A DNA stretch of 64,000 nucleotides. Origin: DATDFB01 sp036522835. Its GTDB lineage: Bacteria; Acidobacteriota; Thermoanaerobaculia; Gp7-AA8. Positions 26,802 to 35,570 of the stretch are shown here, piece after piece. Below the pieces are notes generated by a model. The model saw only the letters and a program-made list of their open reading frames with translations, did not search any database and was not told the origin of the DNA. The stretch is taken from NCBI GenBank assembly GCA_036522835.1, contig DATDFB010000125.1, positions 9,259-73,258 on the forward strand. The letters are read 5' to 3'. The stretch's first letter is position 1. Each line of letters opens with the position of its first letter. The position numbers and the translations under genes were made by a program.

Positions 26802-28955
26802 ATGAAGTTGTCCCTCCCGATCACATTGCTGTTCATTGCGACGAGCGCCTTCGCCGTCGTCCCGCAATTCTGGCGGGTTCGGAGCACCGAGGACTTTTTG
26901 GCCGGTGAGGTCGACGGCTTTGCCGTCACCTCGCGCGGAGAGCTCCGGCCGGCGCCGGCGGTGACGAAGATTGCCTCCTTCACCGATCCCTTCGTCCTCT
27001 CGCAGGCGACGGCGTCGAACGGCGACCGCTGGTTCGGCACCGGCAACGACGGCAAGCTCTATCGCCTCCGCGGCAGCGAGCTCAAAGTCGTCTGGACCGC
27101 GCCGGAGCCGGAGATCTACACCGTGGCCTGGCATGACGGCGCGCTCTACGCCGGCACGTCGCCGAACGGGAAGATCTACCGCGTCGACGACAGCGGCAAG
27201 TCCACGGTCGTCTTCGATCCGAAGCAGGCCTACATCTGGGCGATCGCCTTCAGCGGCAATGATCTCCTCGCCGCCACCGGCGTGGAAGGGAAGCTCTTCC
27301 GCGTGAGCGCGAGCGGAGAGGGCAAAGTCCTCTTCGACGCCCCCGACACGCACCTCCGATCGCTGGCCGTGCGCAAGGACGGCACGATCCTGGCCGGCGG
27401 CTCCGGCAAGGGACGGATTTACGAAGTGCGCCCCGACGGCGGCGCACACGCGCTCTTCGACTCGCCGCTGAGCGAGATCTCGGCGATCTACGTCGATGCG
27501 AACGGCACCGGCTGGGCCTCGGCGGCGAGCAACGTCCTCCCGTCGAGCGCGCCGTCGAAGCCGCAGCCGAAGAATCCGCAGCCGTCGGGCACGAGCACGT
27601 CCGCGACGACGACCGGCGCCGAGCCGAAAAAGGACGAGCCGACGGCGTCGGTCGAGGTCTCGTACTCGTTCGACGACACCGCCGCCGCGGCCGTGACGAG
27701 CGGCGGCAGCGGCGAGATCTACCGCATCGATCCCGACGGCTTCGTGCAGACCGTGCGCAAGTTCGACCGCGAGATGGTCTACGCCATCAGCGGCGGCCCG
27801 AACGGGACCGTCCTGCTCTCGAGCGGCCCGCAGGGGCGCGTCTATTCGATGAAGGGCAGCGAGGTCTCGCTCATCGCCACCGTGCCCGAGAAGCAGGTCG
27901 TGTCGATCTCCTCGGACGGCCTCATCACCACCACCAACAGCGGCGCGATCTACCGCATGGAAAGCGCGCCGTCGCCGAAGGCGGAGTTCCGCTCCGCGGC
28001 GAAGGACGTCGAGCGCTTCTCGCGCTTCGGTCACTACCGCATCGACGGCAGCGACGTCGACAACGGCCACCTGGCCATCGCCTTCCGCAGCGGCAACACG
28101 CGCACGCCCGACGCCACGTGGAGCGCATGGAGCGCCTCCACCGCGGCGTCCGAGGGGTCGATTCAGGCGCCGGCGGGGCGGTACGTGCAGTGGAAGCTGA
28201 CCATGCCGAGCCCCGCGGCCGACATCGCCGTCGACACCGTGACCGTCTCCTTCGTCAACCGCAACGTCGCCCCGGTCATCGACAACGTCGCCGTGCAGGA
28301 GCCGGCCGTCGTCTACATCACCGGCAGCTATCCGCAGTCGCCGCAGGTCGTCGAGGCCACGAACCCCGACGAGTACGGAATCTTCACCAGCCTCGAGCCG
28401 GCGCACGACAAGAACGAACCGGGGAAGAAGGTCTACCGCAAAGGCTTCCGCACCGTGACGTGGCGCGCGCACGACGACAACAACGACTCGCTGCGCTACT
28501 CGCTCTCGTTCCGGCGGAAGGGGACGGACAACTGGCTGCGGCTGCGCGACAACCTCGAGGAGACGTCGATGAACTTCGACACCTCGCAGCTCCCCGACGG
28601 CGTGTACGAGCTGCGCCTGAGCGTCACCGACGCGCAGGACAACGCCGAGGGGGCGCTGACGGATACGAAGGACGGGATCGAGTTCCAGGTCGACAACACG
28701 CCGCCGCAGATCGCCTCGAGCGCGAGCGGCAGCGACGTCGTCATCCGCGTGACCGACAAGCTCTCGCCGATCGGCAAGGTCGAGTACTCGATCGACGCGC
28801 AGAAGTGGATCCGCCTCACGCCGGTCGACGGCATTGCCGACTCGCCCGACGAGAGCTACCGCCTCACGCGCAGCGCCATCGCCGGGAAGTTCGTGATCGT
28901 GCGGGCCACGGACGCGTATTACAACGTCGCTACCGAGTCGATCACGTTGCCGTAG
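26802..28955 (+). CDS. Secreted beta-propeller-like protein of unknown function
   Basis: About 717 residues from ATG 26802 (signal peptide LPITLLFIATSAFA-VV). Repeating units of about 40 residues such as DGALYAGTSPNGKIYRVDDSG, GNDLLAATGVEGKLFRV and DGTILAGGSGKGRIYEV indicate a propeller of seven or so blades over residues 60-420. A Pro/Ser/Thr/Lys linker interrupts near 245-290. The C-terminal third looks like tandem Ig/FN3-like domains (NNDSLRYSLSFRRKGTDNW, DGVYELRLSVTDAQDN). No catalytic motif. The upstream in-frame region is the heptamer repeat, so the internal ATG is preferred. The stop TAG (28953-28955) lies in a family A palindrome. Confidence 0.82.
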   Translation: MKLSLPITLLFIATSAFAVVPQFWRVRSTEDFLAGEVDGFAVTSRGELRPAPAVTKIASFTDPFVLSQATASNGDRWFGTGNDGKLYRLRGSELKVVWTAPEPEIYTVAWHDGALYAGTSPNGKIYRVDDSGKSTVVFDPKQAYIWAIAFSGNDLLAATGVEGKLFRVSASGEGKVLFDAPDTHLRSLAVRKDGTILAGGSGKGRIYEVRPDGGAHALFDSPLSEISAIYVDANGTGWASAASNVLPSSAPSKPQPKNPQPSGTSTSATTTGAEPKKDEPTASVEVSYSFDDTAAAAVTSGGSGEIYRIDPDGFVQTVRKFDREMVYAISGGPNGTVLLSSGPQGRVYSMKGSEVSLIATVPEKQVVSISSDGLITTTNSGAIYRMESAPSPKAEFRSAAKDVERFSRFGHYRIDGSDVDNGHLAIAFRSGNTRTPDATWSAWSASTAASEGSIQAPAGRYVQWKLTMPSPAADIAVDTVTVSFVNRNVAPVIDNVAVQEPAVVYITGSYPQSPQVVEATNPDEYGIFTSLEPAHDKNEPGKKVYRKGFRTVTWRAHDDNNDSLRYSLSFRRKGTDNWLRLRDNLEETSMNFDTSQLPDGVYELRLSVTDAQDNAEGALTDTKDGIEFQVDNTPPQIASSASGSDVVIRVTDKLSPIGKVEYSIDAQKWIRLTPVDGIADSPDESYRLTRSAIAGKFVIVRATDAYYNVATESITLP

Positions 28956-29004
28956 GGCGCACGCCGTGCGCCCCTACCGGTAGGGTCGCATGCCGTGCGC
29001 CCCC
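28951..29004. repeat. Two adjacent palindrome family A copies
   Basis: Copy one, CGTAGGGCGCAC-GCC-GTGCGCCCCTACC, contains the stop codon of the upstream gene. Copy two, GGTAGGGTCGCATGCCGTGCGCCCC, is imperfect and runs directly into TATAAT at 29005. The pair therefore sits exactly between a stop codon and the promoter of the next gene. Confidence 0.75.
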
Positions 29005-29010
29005 TATAAT
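29005..29010 (+). promoter_or_regulatory. Consensus -10 box TATAAT, leaderless spacing
   Basis: TATAAT followed by six bases (GGCGGG) and GTG 29017. This is the best -10 match in the window and fixes the start of the peptide-binding lipoprotein at 29017 rather than at ATG 28990, which lies upstream of the expected transcription start. Confidence 0.65.
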
Positions 29011-29016
29011 GGCGGG

Positions 29017-30666
29017 GTGAACCGTTCGCGCTCGCTCTTCGCTGTTCTTCTGCTCGCTCTCTGCGCGCTCACGTGCAAGAAGGAGCAGCCCCTTCGGCCG
29101 GTGCAGACCGCGGTCGAAGACGACACCACGCCGGTGGCGGGCGGCACGGTCCTGCGCCGCCTGAACGGCGACATCAACACGCTCAACCCCATCGTCTCCA
29201 CCACGAAGTACGACCGCCTCGTCGCCTTTTATCTCTACACGCCGATCGTCCACCTCGACGTCAACCTCCAGCCGATCCCCGGCCTCGCCGACAAGTGGGA
29301 GATCTCGCCCGACGGCAAGCTCTACACCTTCCACCTCAACCCGAAGGCGACGTTCTCCGACGGCACGCCGATCAAAGCGAGCGACGTCCTCTTCACGCTC
29401 AAGAAGATCGTCGATCCCGCCAGCGAGGCCGCGCAGATCGCCGGCGGCTTCGACAAGCTCGACCTCGCCACCACGAAAGTCATCGACGATCACACCATCG
29501 CCGTCGGCTTCAAGGAGATCCTGGCGTCGCAGCTCACGCAGTTCAACAACCTCCTTCCCCTGCCGGAGCACGTTTATGGGCAGGGCGATTTCCGCGGCGG
29601 CTGGACCGAGCGCGCCGTCAGCTCCGGCCCGTACATGCTCGTCCGCCGCGTGCCGGGGAAGGAGATCGTCCTGCAGCGGCGCAAGGACTGGTGGGGGCCG
29701 CCAGTCTACATCGACACGATCCTGTTCAAGGTCATCAACGACGACAAGACCGGCTGGCAGGCCATGCAGCGCGGCGACGTGGACGAGACGCAGATCAGCT
29801 CCGACGTCTGGCTGATGGAGAGCCGCCGCCCCGATCTCCTGAAGACGATCGACTTCCGCCGGTTCTACACGCTGACCTACAACTTCATCCCCTGGAACAA
29901 CCGCGATCCCATCCTGGGCGACCGCCGCGTGCGCCGCGCCATGGCCATGTGCATCGACCTGCAGTCGGTGATCAACAATCTCTACCACGGCACGGCGCGG
30001 GCGATGAACGGCCCGTTCACGCCGGACGAGTGGGCCTACAACCCGGACGTCCCCGTCATCCAGTACAACCCGCTCGAGGCGCAGCGCATCCTCAACTCCC
30101 TCGGATGGACCGACAGCGACAAGGACGGCATCCTCGACAAGAACGGCAAGGCGTTCAAGTTCGACATGCTGATCCCGGGCGGAAACGCCGCGTCGAGTCC
30201 GTTCGGGCAGTTGCTGCAGGCGGAGCTGAAGAAGATCGGCGTGCAGATGAATATCGTTCCGATGGACACGAGCGCCTTCATGCAGCGCGTCCTCGGCGGA
30301 AACTTCCAGGCCGCGCAGTTGGCGTGGGACCTCGATCCCGATCCCGATCCGTTCACGATCTTCCACTCCTCGCAGTTCGCGCCGCAGAGCCAGAACTTCG
30401 TCTTCTACTCGAATCCCGAGGCCGACAAGCTGATCGACGCCGAGCGGACGCAGCTCGACTTGAAGAAACGCATCCCCATCATGCGCAAGCTGCACGAAGT
30501 GCTCGCCAACGACCAGCCGTACACCTGGACGCTGCAGGTCTCGTCGAAGTGGGCGGTCAACAAGCGCCTGCGCAACGTGAACGAGAGCAAGGGGTGGGGG
30601 CTGAGTCTGTGGTACCCGGGAGAGCTGGGGTGGTGGATCCCGAAACGGTTCCAAGGGACGAAATGA
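29017..30666 (+). CDS. Peptide ABC transporter substrate-binding lipoprotein (SBP_bac_5)
   Basis: Captures peptides (or nickel/opines) for import. About 549 residues with lipobox LCALTC (lipidated Cys20), then the family 5 solute-binding fold: GGTVLRRLNGDINTLNPI, PGLADKWEISPDGKLYTFHL, SDGTPIKASDVLFTL and VRRAMAMCIDLQSVINNLYHGTA are characteristic. Length normal. Leaderless GTG start chosen from TATAAT 6 nt upstream. Followed by two permease genes across a 100-bp heptamer hairpin. Its ATPases are most likely the pair at 16568-18704. Confidence 0.93.
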   Translation: MNRSRSLFAVLLLALCALTCKKEQPLRPVQTAVEDDTTPVAGGTVLRRLNGDINTLNPIVSTTKYDRLVAFYLYTPIVHLDVNLQPIPGLADKWEISPDGKLYTFHLNPKATFSDGTPIKASDVLFTLKKIVDPASEAAQIAGGFDKLDLATTKVIDDHTIAVGFKEILASQLTQFNNLLPLPEHVYGQGDFRGGWTERAVSSGPYMLVRRVPGKEIVLQRRKDWWGPPVYIDTILFKVINDDKTGWQAMQRGDVDETQISSDVWLMESRRPDLLKTIDFRRFYTLTYNFIPWNNRDPILGDRRVRRAMAMCIDLQSVINNLYHGTARAMNGPFTPDEWAYNPDVPVIQYNPLEAQRILNSLGWTDSDKDGILDKNGKAFKFDMLIPGGNAASSPFGQLLQAELKKIGVQMNIVPMDTSAFMQRVLGGNFQAAQLAWDLDPDPDPFTIFHSSQFAPQSQNFVFYSNPEADKLIDAERTQLDLKKRIPIMRKLHEVLANDQPYTWTLQVSSKWAVNKRLRNVNESKGWGLSLWYPGELGWWIPKRFQGTK

Positions 30667-30667
30667 C

Positions 30668-30758
30668 GGCGCAGGGCGCACGGCGGAGAGCGGAGGGCGC
30701 AGGTGATGCCCTCGCCACGACAACCACCGGCGCCCCGCCCCCTGCGCTCTGCGCCCTC
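30668..30758. repeat. Inverted heptamer arrays (GGCGCAG type)
   Basis: Left arm 30668-30702: GGCGCAG GGCGCAC GGCGGAG AGCGGAG GGCGCAG. Right arm 30731-30758 reads, on the other strand, GAGGGCGCAGAGCGCAGG and more, again in 7-bp steps. It begins two bases after the stop of the binding-protein gene and ends 9 bp before the permease start, so it occupies the whole intercistronic gap of the operon and can fold as one large hairpin. Confidence 0.7.
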
Positions 30759-30766
30759 AAAAAGCC

Positions 30767-31747
30767 GTGCTCTCTTACCTGATCCGTCGCCTCGCTTACG
30801 CGGTGCTGACTTTCTTCGGCATCACCGTGGCGGTGTTCGCCCTCATCCACTCCGTTCCCGGCGATCCGACGGCGATCTTCTTCAGCGCCCGAGGACGGCC
30901 GCCGGCGGCGATCCTCCAGCATATCCGCCACGAGCATCACCTCGACGAGCCGATCGTCGCGCAGTACGTCTGGTGGGTGAAGGGAATCGTCACCCTCGAC
31001 TTCGGCAAATCGATCTTCGACGGCCAACCGGTCATGGCCCACATCGCCGAGAAGATGCCGAACACGTTCGTGCTGAACCTGATCTCGTTTCTCGTGGCCG
31101 CGCTCCTCGGCGTGCCGATCGGCCTCTGGAGCGCCACGCGCTCAGGGCGCCTCAGCGAGCGTGCATCCGCGGTCGGCTTTTTTCTCCTCTATTCGCTGCC
31201 GAGCTTCTGGGTGGCGCTGCTGCTGATGCAGTTCTTCTCCGTGAAGCTGAATGTTCTGCCGCTCTTCGGCATGACCTCGGACGACTATCTGCAGATGAAC
31301 GCGGCGCAGCAGCTCCTCGACCGCGTGCGCCATCTGATCCTGCCGGTCGTGACGCTGTCGTACGCGGAGCTGGCCATCTTCGCGCGCTTCTCGAAGTCGG
31401 CGCTGACGGAGGTGATCCGCCAGGACTTCATCACCACGGCGCGCGCGAAGGGCGCCGCGCCCGCGGCCGTGATGTGGCGCCACGCCTTCCGCAACGCGCT
31501 GATTCCGCTGATCACGCTCCTCGGATTGACGATTCCGTATCTGATCTCCGGCAGCGTCATCGTCGAGACGATTTTCCAATGGGACGGCATCGGCCGCCTC
31601 TACTTCGACTCGATGCAGCAGCGCGACTACCCGATGGTCCTCGGCCTCACGGTGACGACCGCGGTCATCACGCTCTTCGCCTCGCTCTTCGCCGACATCC
31701 TCTACGTGCTGGCCGACCCGCGCATCCGTTTCGAGGAGGCGCGGTGA
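30767..31747 (+). CDS. Peptide ABC transporter permease (DppB/OppB type)
   Basis: Inner-membrane permease, 326 residues from GTG 30767. N-terminus LSYLIRRLAYAVLTFFGITVAVFALIHSVPGDP is typical of DppB. Six transmembrane helices, and the EAA loop RAKGAAPAAVMWRHAFRNALIPLIT that contacts the ATPases. Its stop overlaps the GTG of the DppC-type gene. Part of the binding protein-permease-permease operon. Confidence 0.94.
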   Translation: MLSYLIRRLAYAVLTFFGITVAVFALIHSVPGDPTAIFFSARGRPPAAILQHIRHEHHLDEPIVAQYVWWVKGIVTLDFGKSIFDGQPVMAHIAEKMPNTFVLNLISFLVAALLGVPIGLWSATRSGRLSERASAVGFFLLYSLPSFWVALLLMQFFSVKLNVLPLFGMTSDDYLQMNAAQQLLDRVRHLILPVVTLSYAELAIFARFSKSALTEVIRQDFITTARAKGAAPAAVMWRHAFRNALIPLITLLGLTIPYLISGSVIVETIFQWDGIGRLYFDSMQQRDYPMVLGLTVTTAVITLFASLFADILYVLADPRIRFEEAR

Positions 31748-32610
31748 GGGTAGGGGAGTCGATCTGGGGCTTGACCTGGCGGCGCTTCCGCCGGAGCAAG
31801 CTGGCCGTGATCGCGCTCGTCTACGTCGCGCTGATGGCGCTCGTGGCGCTCCTCGCGCCGCTCCTTGCCGCTCCTGCGGCGCCGGTGCCGTTCGGGCCGA
31901 ACGACGTCGACATCGCACACCGCCTCGAAGCTCCCACCGCGCAGCACCGCTTCGGCACCGACGACCTCGGCCGCGACGTGCTGGCGCGCATGATCCACGG
32001 CGCGAGGATCTCGCTCACCGTCGGCTTTACCGCCACGGCCATCTCGCTCATCGTCGGCTCGATTCTTGGCGCGCTGGCCGGCTACTACGGCGGCGCGGCC
32101 GACTGGATCGTCTCCCGCCTCATCGAAGTGCTGCTCTGCTTCCCGTTCCTGTTTCTCGTCCTCGGCATCGTGGCGCTCTTCAAGCCGTCGCTCTACACGA
32201 TCATGATCGCGCTGGGGCTGACGTCGTGGACGACGGAGGCGCGCTTCGTGCGCGGCGAGCTGCTGCGCATCCGCGACCTCGACTTCGCCCACGCCGCGCG
32301 CGCGATCGGCGCCCGCGACGCGCGCGTGATCTTCCGCCATCTCCTCCCGAACGCGCTCGCCCCCGTGCTCGTCTCCTCGAGCTTCGGCGTGGCCTCGGCC
32401 ATTCTGTTCGAGTCGGCGCTCTCGTTCCTCGGCTTCGGCGTGCCGATCCCGACGGCGTCGTGGGGGAGCATCCTGGCCATCGCCGAGGAGCACATTCAGC
32501 ACGCCTGGTGGCTGGCGTTTTTCCCCGGCGTGGCGATCTTCCTCACCGTCGCGTCGTTCAACGTCATCGGGGACCGGTTTCGCGACGCGATGGATCCGCG
32601 GAGCGATTAA
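31744..32610 (+). CDS. Peptide ABC transporter permease (DppC/OppC type)
   Basis: Second permease, 288 residues from GTG 31744, which overlaps the DppB-type stop (GTGA). The N-terminal helix RRFRRSKLAVIALVYVALMALVALLAPLL, the HRFGTDDLGRDVLARMIHGARISL motif, and the EAA loop RAIGARDARVIFRHLLPNALAPVLV are family hallmarks. C-terminus GDRFRDAMDPR is typical. Its TAA overlaps the coaD stop on the other strand (TTAA at 32607-32610), leaving no room for a terminator between the convergent genes. Confidence 0.94.
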   Translation: MRVGESIWGLTWRRFRRSKLAVIALVYVALMALVALLAPLLAAPAAPVPFGPNDVDIAHRLEAPTAQHRFGTDDLGRDVLARMIHGARISLTVGFTATAISLIVGSILGALAGYYGGAADWIVSRLIEVLLCFPFLFLVLGIVALFKPSLYTIMIALGLTSWTTEARFVRGELLRIRDLDFAHAARAIGARDARVIFRHLLPNALAPVLVSSSFGVASAILFESALSFLGFGVPIPTASWGSILAIAEEHIQHAWWLAFFPGVAIFLTVASFNVIGDRFRDAMDPRSD

Positions 32611-33092
32611 ACCGTCACCGGCAGCCGCGCCTTGAGCGATTCCAGCACCGGCGCCGGCACCAGCCGCCCGACATCCCCGCCGAGGCGAAAGACCTCTTTG
32701 ATCAGGCGCGAGGAGACGTACGTGTACTCGACCGCGGGGAGCATGAAAATCGTCTCCACCTGCGCGTTGAGCTCGCGGTTCATCAGCGCCATCTGCAGCT
32801 CATACTCGTAGTCCGACACGGCGCGGATGCCGCGCACGACGACCGTGGCGTCGTGGCGGCGCATGAAGTCGACCAGGAGGCCGGAGAATGAGTGAACCTC
32901 GACGTTCGGCATCTCCGCGGTGCAGCGCGCGATCAGCTCGATCCGCTCGGGAATGGTGAAGAGGGGCGACTTTCCTTCGTTCTCCAAGAGCGCCACCATG
33001 ACCCGGTCGAAGAGGCGCGAGCAGCGGCGGATGATGTCGAGATGGCCGTTCGTCAGCGGATCGAACGAGCCCGGATAGACGGCGGCGCGCAT
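32607..33092 (-). CDS. coaD: Phosphopantetheine adenylyltransferase
   Basis: Penultimate step of coenzyme A synthesis (4'-phosphopantetheine plus ATP gives dephospho-CoA). 161 residues, normal length. The nucleotidyltransferase motif YPGSFDPLTNGHLDII has the catalytic NGH with His17; also VVRGIRAVSDYEYELQMALMNREL and YTYVSSRLIKEV. ATG 33092 has TATCCT 6 nt upstream, giving a leaderless promoter that agrees with the protein start. Confidence 0.97.
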   Translation of the reverse strand: MRAAVYPGSFDPLTNGHLDIIRRCSRLFDRVMVALLENEGKSPLFTIPERIELIARCTAEMPNVEVHSFSGLLVDFMRRHDATVVVRGIRAVSDYEYELQMALMNRELNAQVETIFMLPAVEYTYVSSRLIKEVFRLGGDVGRLVPAPVLESLKARLPVTV

Positions 33093-33098
33093 GCGCGA

Positions 33099-33104
33099 AG
33101 GATA
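33099..33104 (-). promoter_or_regulatory. Leaderless-type -10 box TATCCT for coaD
   Basis: TATCCT on the minus strand, six bases (TCGCGC) before ATG 33092. Same hexamer and spacing as at 33549 and 38420. Confidence 0.6.
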
Positions 33105-33112
33105 ACCCGTGC

Positions 33113-33118
33113 TACCAT
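33113..33118 (+). promoter_or_regulatory. Candidate -10 box TACCAT for the TPR gene
   Basis: TACCAT about 34 nt before ATG 33153, leaving a short leader with GAAGGGAGGG as ribosome-binding site. It is divergent from the coaD promoter 9 bp away. Confidence 0.35.
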
Positions 33119-33152
33119 CAATTGAAATTCGGGCGAAGGGAGGGTGTGACGA

Positions 33153-33521
33153 ATGCGGCAGCGAATACCGGTCAAGCGCTCGAATCTCCTCTCCGCGATC
33201 TTCCGGCATCTGCCCGGCGCCTGGATCGACCCCAAGCAAAACGAGCTGATCGCGCTCTACCGCCTCCGCTACAAGATGGCCATGGACGAAGAGAAGTACG
33301 ACACGGCCATGATTTTCTTGAACAAGATCATCGAGCTCGAGCCGATGAACCTGGAGGCGAAGCTGGCCAAGGGGGAGATCTACCACCGCTGCCTGCAGAA
33401 CTACCCGGCCGCGATCGAGCAGTACAACAAGGTGATCCGTCTCAGCGCCGGACGGGAGGAAGACCCGGCCCAGCTGCGCGCCCGCGCGGCCATGGCGGAG
33501 ATCATGGAGATGCTGTCGTAA
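33153..33521 (+). CDS. Small TPR-repeat protein
   Basis: 122 residues. Helical pairs KYDTAMIFLNKIIELEPMNLEAKLAKGEIY and NYPAAIEQYNKVIRLSAGREEDPAQLRARAAMAEI form about two tetratricopeptide repeats (residues 47-115), preceded by a basic N-terminus without signal peptide. TPRs mediate protein-protein contacts; partner unknown. Good GGGAGGG site upstream. It lies alone between divergent coaD and the S9 peptidase. Confidence 0.85.
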   Translation: MRQRIPVKRSNLLSAIFRHLPGAWIDPKQNELIALYRLRYKMAMDEEKYDTAMIFLNKIIELEPMNLEAKLAKGEIYHRCLQNYPAAIEQYNKVIRLSAGREEDPAQLRARAAMAEIMEMLS

Positions 33522-33548
33522 CGCCGCCGTCCCGACGCCCGCTGCTGT

Positions 33549-33554
33549 TATCCT
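33549..33554 (+). promoter_or_regulatory. Leaderless-type -10 box TATCCT
   Basis: TATCCT, six bases (GATCCC), then ATG 33561 of the S9 peptidase. No ribosome-binding site precedes the ATG, as expected for a leaderless message. Confidence 0.6.
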
Positions 33555-33560
33555 GATCCC

Positions 33561-35570
33561 ATGCGGACAATCAAACTCGTGACCCTCCTGGCCCTCGCTT
33601 GTCTCGCGTCGGCGCAGCAGAAGCCGCGCGTCTCCCTCGACGACGTCTTCCGCTCCGTCAGCGTCTCCGATCCGCAGCTCTCGCCCGACGGGAAGTCGAT
33701 CGTCTGCATCGTCTCGCGCCCGAACGTGGCGGAGAACCGCTCCGAGAGCGAGCTCGTGCTCGTCGACGTCGCCAGCGGCAAGCAGCGCGTGCTGACCTTC
33801 GAGCGGCGGCACGTCAACTCGCCGCGCTGGTCGCCGTCGGGCGACCGCCTGGCCTTCCTCGACGAGGCGCCGACCGGCGAGAAGAAAGAGCCGATGACGC
33901 AGATCTGGATCATGCCGATGGATGGCGGCGACGCGCGCCGCGTCACGAGCTCGCCCACCGGCGTGTCGCACTTCGCCTGGCGCCCCGACGGCAACGCCTT
34001 CGCCTACGCCGCCACGGATGAGAAGCCGCAGAAGAAGGACCGCGCGAAACACGAGGACGCATTCGAGGTCGGCAACCTCGACTTCCTCGCGCAGGAGTAC
34101 CCGCTGCCAACGCACCTCTGGACCGTCGACGCGAACGGCGCGAACGCCAAGCGCATCACCTCCGGCACGTGGAGTCTGCCGACGTACCAGCCGCCCGGGC
34201 CGATTCCGTCGCCGCTGTCGTGGTCGCCCGATGGGAAGCAGGTTGCCATCACCCGGCAGGAGACGCCCGTCTACGGCGACAGCGATCAGACCACCGTGCA
34301 GATCGTCGACGTCGCCACCGGCACGTCGCGCCCGCTGACGAAACAAACGAAGTTCGAGTTCACGCCGCAGTTCTCGCCCGACGGCAGCCGCGTCGCCTAC
34401 TGGTACTACCGCGACGGCGACGGCGCATCGGTCAACGACATCTACGTCGCCCCCGCGTCCGGCGGCGCGAGCGTCGACGCCACGCGCGGCATCGACCGCA
34501 GCTTCTTCCGCCAGCTTTGGATGCCCGACGGCAAGACGCTCCTCGTCGGCGGCCACGACAAAGACCAGACCGCGCTCTGGCTGCAGCCCGCCGCCGGCGG
34601 CGCCGCGCGCAAGCTCGACCTGGGCGACGTCAATCCATCGTGGTCGTACTGGGTGGACATGAACGTCGGCCGCGACGGCGCCATCGCCTTCACCGGCAGC
34701 GAGCCGTACCGCGCCCGCGAGCTGTACTACATGAGCTCCGCCGACGCGAAGCCGCGCCGCCTGACGTCGTTCAACGACTGGGTCGGCACGCTGGACCTCG
34801 GGAAGATCGAGCGCGTGACGTGGAAGAACGACGGCTTTGACGAGGACGGCATCGTCGTCTATCCGCCCGGCTTCGATCCGGCCAAGAAGTATCCGCTCGT
34901 GCTCAGCATCCACGGCGGCCCGCAGGCGGCGTCGATCCGCTCGTTCAGCCTCTTCTCGCAGCTCCTGGCCGCGCGCGGCTGGATCGTCTTCTCCCCGAAC
35001 TACCGCGGCAGCGACAACCTCGGCAACGCCTACGAGCGGGCCATCTACAACGACGCCGGCGCCGGGCCGGGCCGCGACGTCATGGCCGGCGTGGCCATGC
35101 TCGAGAAGCGCGGCTTCATCGACGAGAACCGCATCGCCGTCTCCGGCTGGTCGTACGGCGGCTACATGACCTCGTGGCTCATCGGCCACTACGGCCCCTT
35201 CCGCGCCGCCGTCTCCGGCGCGGCCGTAAACAACCTCGTGCACGAGTACGTCCTGTCCGACAACAACGTGACCGTGCGCTACTCGCTCGAAGGCTCGCCG
35301 TACAACCCGAAGACCGCGAAGGCGTGGGCCGAGCAGTCGCCGATCACCTACGCGCACCTGATCAAGACGCCGACGCTGATCCTCACCGACACCGGCGACA
35401 CGCGCGTGCCGGCCACGCAGTCGTTCGAGATGTACCACGCGCTCAAGGACAACGGCGTGGAGACGAAGTTCGTGGCCTACCCGGTCGGCGGACACTTCCC
35501 CGGCGATCCGATCCGCTCCGCCGACCTTTATCGCCGCTGGATCGACTGGATCGATACGCACTTCAAATGA
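33561..35570 (+). CDS. Secreted S9 family peptidase (acylaminoacyl/dipeptidyl peptidase type)
   Basis: Exported serine exopeptidase, 669 residues. Signal peptide (LVTLLALACLASA-QQ), then PD40-like propeller repeats (DPQLSPDGKSIVCIVS, SPRWSPSGDRLAFLDE, FTPQFSPDGSRVAYWY), then an alpha/beta-hydrolase domain with Ser531 (SGWSYGG), Asp613 (DTGDTRVP) and His645 (GGHFPGDP). Promoter and start are leaderless (TATCCT 6 nt upstream). The stop overlaps the ATG of the DUF4185 gene. It probably degrades peptides outside the cytoplasm, feeding the peptide importer in this window. Confidence 0.93.
   Translation: MRTIKLVTLLALACLASAQQKPRVSLDDVFRSVSVSDPQLSPDGKSIVCIVSRPNVAENRSESELVLVDVASGKQRVLTFERRHVNSPRWSPSGDRLAFLDEAPTGEKKEPMTQIWIMPMDGGDARRVTSSPTGVSHFAWRPDGNAFAYAATDEKPQKKDRAKHEDAFEVGNLDFLAQEYPLPTHLWTVDANGANAKRITSGTWSLPTYQPPGPIPSPLSWSPDGKQVAITRQETPVYGDSDQTTVQIVDVATGTSRPLTKQTKFEFTPQFSPDGSRVAYWYYRDGDGASVNDIYVAPASGGASVDATRGIDRSFFRQLWMPDGKTLLVGGHDKDQTALWLQPAAGGAARKLDLGDVNPSWSYWVDMNVGRDGAIAFTGSEPYRARELYYMSSADAKPRRLTSFNDWVGTLDLGKIERVTWKNDGFDEDGIVVYPPGFDPAKKYPLVLSIHGGPQAASIRSFSLFSQLLAARGWIVFSPNYRGSDNLGNAYERAIYNDAGAGPGRDVMAGVAMLEKRGFIDENRIAVSGWSYGGYMTSWLIGHYGPFRAAVSGAAVNNLVHEYVLSDNNVTVRYSLEGSPYNPKTAKAWAEQSPITYAHLIKTPTLILTDTGDTRVPATQSFEMYHALKDNGVETKFVAYPVGGHFPGDPIRSADLYRRWIDWIDTHFK

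Noticed and set aside
28990..29016. ATG 28990 as start of the peptide-binding lipoprotein
   Set aside because: It lies in a palindrome copy upstream of TATAAT and would precede the likely transcription start; the signal peptide begins after GTG 29017.
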